This document shows, in pieces, positions 8,577-11,345 of a stretch of DNA of 11,345 nucleotides. A program made the translations under genes and the position numbers. This stretch comes from Helicostylum pulchrum (taxonomy: Eukaryota; Mucoromycota; Mucoromycetes; Mucorales; Mucoraceae): NCBI GenBank assembly GCA_025677825.1, contig JAIXMO010000149.1, positions 1 to 11,345 on the forward strand, written 5' to 3'. The first letter of the stretch is position 1, and every line of letters begins with the position of its first letter. Under the pieces are notes generated by a model that was not told where the DNA came from, did no database searches, and saw only the letters and a program-made list of their open reading frames with translations.

Positions 8577-8896
8577 GAGCTAAATAGTAATACTTACCTT
8601 CGAATACTTCGACATCATCTTCAGCAACACCTGGTTGAACAATAGGAACGATTTCTAAAAAAAAATATACATATGAGTAAAAGAATATCTTCGGTTTAAT
8701 ATTGTGATGCTTTATAAAAATATAGACCTTCAGAGGGAACACCAGTAAGACAATACAGCTTTCTACGTTTAATAGCAGAACCGTCTATTTGTTCATGATT
8801 ACGTCTGGTACGATCAGAGACAAAACTGTATTGAGACGGAACACCACCTACGCAATGCGTATTACAAAAGCATGGTACTGTTTTAGTTTTCGACAT
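6001..8896 (-). CDS. tnp2-like (CACTA/Plavaka-type) transposase, truncated by insertion
   Basis: Four minus-strand exons: 8896-8728, 8654-8598, 8505-8395 and 8330-6037. The introns are 8727-8655, 8597-8506 (GTAAGT..TATAG) and 8394-8331 (GTACTT..TGCAG), all phase 1. Exon 1 starts MSKTKTVPCFCNTHC, a Cys cluster. Exons 2-3 encode a strongly acidic linker. Exon 4 holds a hydrophobic stretch, a CSACH..C zinc-binding motif (residues 193-215) and an RNase H-like DDE core. In that core are LNVDWYQAF (Asp 324), GCRRCH (Cys 433, 436), VYDPMHNLYLGT (Asp 513) and HHAFGYERYN (Glu 675). These match the tnp2-type DNA transposases that cut and move CACTA-like elements. The native frame runs to codon 877 at 6037, then enters the Tc1/mariner inverted repeat and stops at TAA 6003-6001. 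The missing 112 residues lie at 2594-2932. No other lesion is visible. GTG 8295 is internal and not the start. Confidence 0.88.
6006..6034 (-). repeat. Right terminal inverted repeat of the Tc1/mariner element
   Basis: It is the exact reverse complement of 2933-2961 over 29 bp and is followed by the TA duplication at 6035-6036. On the minus strand it is read by the truncated transposase gene as about ten foreign codons (SGATNSLTKS). Confidence 0.92.
8543..8573. repeat. A31 homopolymer inside transposase intron 2
   Basis: An uninterrupted run of 31 A on the plus strand (T on the coding strand) lies in intron 8597-8506, upstream of its acceptor, and acts as a very long polypyrimidine tract. 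The exact length is uncertain in any read-based assembly. Confidence 0.9.
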
Positions 8897-9806
8897 AGTC
8901 GAGCAGTAATAAATAATGAAAAAGGAAAAGAAAAAAAAAGGGGGAAGACCTGAGTAAAGATCAACTCCGCGTCATTAAAATAAAATGGCGTGGCTTAACT
9001 AAACAGAGAAGGAAAGGTTTTTTTATTGACATCAAGGCGGTAATTGTACACAGTATATACCTACGCTACTATTTTTATTTTTATTTCCTCCATATCGACT
9101 ATACATGTTCCCTTTCAAATGTCTACGACTCTTTTTTTTTACAAGCTTTTTCTTTTACACATGCTTTCTCTTCCCCCCCCCTTTTTTTAATTTTTTTAAA
9201 ACGCAGCAAAGTGTGAAGAGTTTAAACCAACATACATATCATTTGGAAAACTGAAATGGGACTCTACAATAACTTTTTTACTAGACTAATATGAGAGATA
9301 AAATACGCAGAATTAAATTCTCTATCTTTTGATACATTTTATAAAAATACTTGAATATCAAAACATAGACTTGCTCAATCTAAAACCATTTTTACGTATT
9401 TCTTTATTTTTGTCAAACTTTTATAATTAAATTATTGCATCCAATACACCATTAAATTGAGAATAAATGTGGTCGTAACATATACCAGCAAATGTTTTTC
9501 ATAAAGTTGCTATAATACGACCTGTATTCGCAATAGCAATACATACCTTTTTTTTTTTTTTACAGTGCAAAAAAAGATCACGTGTTTTAAAATAAAAGAT
9601 TTCAAATACAGCTTAGGGCAAAAAAATTACACTTTAAAGTTTTTAGAAAAAAAGAATAAAATAGACAAACTTCAAACCTTTATTACTCCATGAATTTAAA
9701 AGATACAAAATAGTTTATATGAGCAAAAATAAACCAAATAAACAGACCTTTCACATGAACTAAAAATATCAAAATATTTTACAAAATTGCAAAAACCAAA
9801 AAAAAA
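8897..9806. other. AT-rich intergenic stretch, probable transposase 5' flank
   Basis: No gene is visible. The part nearest 8897 should hold the minus-strand transposase promoter, but no convincing TATA box was found. A T- and C-rich patch at about 9110-9195 ends in a run of C. The rest is low-complexity AT-rich DNA. Near 9607 the sequence TACAGCTTAGGGCAAAAAAA recalls a mariner end but has no partner in the window. Confidence 0.5.
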
Positions 9807-9858
9807 GTACGGGAGTCGTAGAGAATTCTGTTGGATATCCCGTATACGGAAAACGCCT
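9807..9858. repeat. Short copy of the GC-rich palindromic repeat
   Basis: GTACGGGAGT (9807-9816) and the perfect palindrome CCGTATACGG (9840-9849) repeat the words of 1-215. CGTATACGGAAAACG (9841-9855) is the exact reverse complement of 156-170. TACGGGA (9808-9814) and TCCCGTA (9838-9844) can also pair. It ends about 80 bp before the tRNA gene. Confidence 0.6.
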
Positions 9859-9936
9859 AAAATCCACTTTGTTTGTAGTGATTGAATTCCGGGGCATCCA
9901 AACCATCAGCCTTTTTCAGATTGATAAAAAGAGCAT

Positions 9937-9952
9937 GCGGGTATAGCTCAGC

Positions 9953-9984
<32 letters not shown>

Positions 9985-10009
9985 AGGTGTTCGATCCACT
10001 TTAGCCGCA
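9937..10009 (+). tRNA. tRNA-Phe (GAA)
   Basis: A 73-base cloverleaf without intron decodes UUY codons. The acceptor is GCGGGTA/TAGCCGC, the D arm GCTC-AGCTGGGA-GAGC, the anticodon stem TCAGA/TCTGA with loop CTGAAGA (anticodon GAA at 9970-9972), and the variable loop AGGTC. The T arm is AGGTG-TTCGATC-CACTT, with discriminator A. The internal A and B boxes (TAGCTCAGCTGG, GTTCGATCC) are intact. The acceptor has one G5-G68 mismatch and the T stem one G-U pair, which is weaker than expected for the main cellular copy. It may be functional or slightly decayed. Confidence 0.92.
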
Positions 10010-10011
10010 TA

Positions 10012-10021
10012 TTTTCTTTTT
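10012..10021 (+). terminator. RNA polymerase III terminator
   Basis: TTTT (10012-10015) and TTTTT (10017-10021) follow the tRNA 3' end by 2 bases, the standard Pol III stop signal. Confidence 0.8.
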
Positions 10022-10028
10022 ATTTATT

Positions 10029-10201
10029 TGTTATTGTTACTATTCTTTTAGTGTTGTTGTTGTCAGAGTTATTTTAATAGATGAGACTTATAGCAATAAA
10101 TGTATAGTAGTAAAAAGGTGGTCTTTTATTGAGTTTATATTCTAAAGTAATTTATATCTAATTTGAAGTAGTACACAGCTTATTCAATTTTAACTGTGAC
10201 A
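10029..10201 (-). repeat. Candidate 3' LTR of a Ty3/gypsy element
   Basis: Read on the minus strand, the segment starts TGTCACAG directly after a polypurine tract and ends CAATAACA, so it has the TG..CA borders of an LTR in 173 bp. It contains ATATAAA (10140-10134) and AATAAA (10130-10125) on that strand. The element's other LTR lies outside the window, so identity and the target duplication cannot be checked. The border nearest the tRNA is the less certain one. Confidence 0.6.
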
Positions 10202-10202
10202 A

Positions 10203-10214
10203 TATCCCCTCCCT
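10203..10214 (-). promoter_or_regulatory. Polypurine tract
   Basis: The minus strand reads AGGGAGGGGATA, then two T, then the LTR start TGTCAC. An RNase H-resistant purine run at this position primes plus-strand DNA synthesis in LTR retrotransposons. Confidence 0.65.
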
Positions 10215-10400
10215 AAAGTTTTACTAGAATTTTGAACAAAATGCTATAATCGAAAAAAAAATATAAAAGATTAGGTAGAAGTGATAAATTAATTCAAAGT
10301 AAAGAGTTTCTGTTGTGAAAAGTGTAAGTGTAATAATTGGTTGAATTGTGTGATAAGTGAGTTGGTTGTAGTTGCTATTAATTCTTTGATTTAATTTATT

Positions 10401-10403
<3 letters not shown>

Positions 10404-10441
<38 letters not shown>
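10404..10441. repeat. T38 homopolymer
   Basis: An uninterrupted run of 38 T on the plus strand (A on the retrotransposon sense strand) lies between the integrase stop and the polypurine tract. It could be a slippage-expanded tract or a trace of a poly(A) tail. The length is assembly-dependent. Confidence 0.85.
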
Positions 10442-10444
<3 letters not shown>

Positions 10445-10550
10445 GTACTCTTGCTATACGAGGAATGTACCAGCTGGTTGATGTATTAGTGCTGTTTATT
10501 GATATTGGTTTTAGTCTATCAGTATGGACCCAAGAGCTGTAAACGTTTCC

Positions 10551-11345
10551 TTATATTTCTTTAATTTGATATACGTTGAAATCAGGATTGCAGTTGATGA
10601 CTTGATATGGTCCCATCCAGTTATATTCTAATCCTTTTTTTGATTCATGTCGTAATAGTACAAAATCGTTCGTTTTAAAAGTTTGTGTCTCTTTACCCTT
10701 TATTAAATCATCCCATCTTTCCTTATCCTTTATACCTTGATTCCTTAAATTTTCTTCTGCCAAAAATCGAGTTTCCCTAAGGTTGCGAATACGAGTAAGA
10801 GCATCTTCAGTAATTAGATTTGCATCAAATTCAGTAATATCATGCATATACGGGCGATGAAAATCGCCTGGAATTCTAGGTTGAGTACCATATACCAGAA
10901 AGAAAGGACTATAACCGGTTGTGGTGTGTTTTCGAATTCTACAAGCAAAAGTAACAGTATCTATATACTCGTCCCAGCTGTGGACCTCACCGTTTACATA
11001 CTTCTTTAGCATATTCTTGATAACTTGATTGAGCCTTTCGCACTTTGAATTACTTCTTGGATGATATGCACTAGTAAAAGTATGTTTTGACCGAATTTTA
11101 TTCATATATTGTTTTAATACCTTTGACATAAAATTGGCGCCACGATCCGTAAAAATCTCAACAGGATTACCAAACTTCAATACTATTTCTTCGTATATAA
11201 ATCTAACGATTTCATCACCAGTAGCATTTTTTAAAGCGCGAATAATTGGCCAGTTAGTAGAATAATCTACTGCTACTAAGATCCATCGGTTTTCATTTTT
11301 TGTTGTAGGTAATTCACCTATGAAATCAAGATGCCATCGAGAGAA
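10551..11345 (-). CDS. Ty3/gypsy Pol, integrase C-terminal region (partial)
   Basis: The frame is open from the window edge for 264 codons and ends at TAA 10553-10551. It contains most of the integrase core, which joins retroelement DNA to the chromosome in the nucleus. Catalytic residues visible are Asp in WHLDFIGEL (about residue 7), Asp in IFTDRGANFMS and Glu in SNSKCERLNQVIKN, with 35 residues between the last two, the DDX35E signature. The C-terminal GPY/F module is present as YNWMGPYQVI. The zinc-finger part and the reverse transcriptase lie outside. No stop or frameshift interrupts the visible part, so the element may be young. The TTG at 11180 is internal. I see no chromodomain after the GPY/F module. 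Confidence 0.92.
   Translation of the reverse strand, partial: FSRWHLDFIGELPTTKNENRWILVAVDYSTNWPIIRALKNATGDEIVRFIYEEIVLKFGNPVEIFTDRGANFMSKVLKQYMNKIRSKHTFTSAYHPRSNSKCERLNQVIKNMLKKYVNGEVHSWDEYIDTVTFACRIRKHTTTGYSPFFLVYGTQPRIPGDFHRPYMHDITEFDANLITEDALTRIRNLRETRFLAEENLRNQGIKDKERWDDLIKGKETQTFKTNDFVLLRHESKKGLEYNWMGPYQVINCNPDFNVYQIKEI

Larger units (their letters stand above)
1452..8896. mobile_element. Candidate two-gene tnp2-like DNA transposon (ends not found)
   Basis: This span covers the convergent pair formed by the 291-codon gene and the tnp2-like transposase gene, and the Tc1/mariner insertion inside the latter. Elements of the CACTA (CMC) group often carry a transposase gene plus a second gene for a DNA-binding partner, so the pair could be one element. 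No terminal inverted repeats or target duplications could be assigned. The GC-rich repeats at 1-215 and 9807-9858 are possible flanks only. Confidence 0.35.
10202..10550. other. 3' untranslated stretch of the gypsy element
   Basis: No coding frame is visible between the integrase stop and the LTR. The stretch is AT-rich and dominated by the homopolymer at 10404-10441. Its only functional mark is the polypurine tract next to the LTR. Confidence 0.5.
10029..11345 (-). mobile_element. Ty3/gypsy LTR retrotransposon, 3' part
   Basis: The minus strand carries, in order, an integrase-coding frame open at the window edge, a 350-bp untranslated stretch with a 38-base homopolymer, a polypurine tract and a candidate LTR. 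The rest (gag, protease, reverse transcriptase, 5' LTR) should lie beyond 11345. The 3' end lies 19 bp from the tRNA-Phe gene. Confidence 0.75.

Noticed and set aside
8348..8742. Two 63- and 68-codon minus-strand frames and a 63-codon plus-strand frame
   Set aside because: The minus-strand ones are exons 2 and 3 read through introns, and the plus-strand one reads the poly(A) tract as Lys.
9607..9629. TACAGCTTAGGGCAAAAAAA as the end of another mariner element
   Set aside because: No inverted partner or transposase lies nearby, so it cannot be supported.

Overview
This window is AT-rich eukaryotic DNA with long A and T homopolymers, short (52-92 bp) spliceosomal introns, a nuclear-type tRNA-Phe(GAA) and several transposon families. 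The mix of a tnp2/Plavaka-like transposase, a Tc1/mariner element, a Ty3/gypsy element and tiny GTAA..AG introns points to an early-diverging fungus, most likely Mucoromycota (Mucorales-like). That placement is inference. Nearly all the recognisable coding capacity belongs to mobile elements.

Layout. Bases 1-215 hold GC-rich palindromic repeats (CCGTAYACGG and ACGGGAGTTT motifs), and a related fragment lies at 9807-9858. Bases 216-1451 have no clear gene, but the minus strand carries a cluster of splice-donor-like motifs. A previously unmarked four-exon gene of 291 codons runs 1452-2513 (+). Tail to tail with it, 80 bp away, is a four-exon tnp2-like DNA transposase gene on the minus strand (8896 down to 2594).

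The main discovery is a three-layer nest. The transposase gene is split by a 3102-bp Tc1/mariner element (2933-6034) with 29-bp perfect inverted repeats and a TA target duplication. Taking it out joins the two gene halves in frame, giving about 989 codons. The Tc1 element's own transposase gene is in turn split by a 1507-bp ORF-less CACTA-type element (3552-5058) with a 3-bp TAT duplication and about a dozen CACYRGTG subterminal motifs. Removing that also restores the frame exactly (340 codons, with one remaining TGA in the DNA-binding domain). The insertion order is therefore readable: tnp2 element, then Tc1/mariner, then CACTA-type element.

At the right end a tRNA-Phe gene (9937-10009) is followed only 19 bp downstream by a candidate LTR (10029-10201), a polypurine tract and the integrase end of a Ty3/gypsy retrotransposon on the minus strand that runs off the window. 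The 291-codon gene may be an accessory gene of the tnp2 element, which would make a two-gene transposon. This rests on its convergent position and is not proven.
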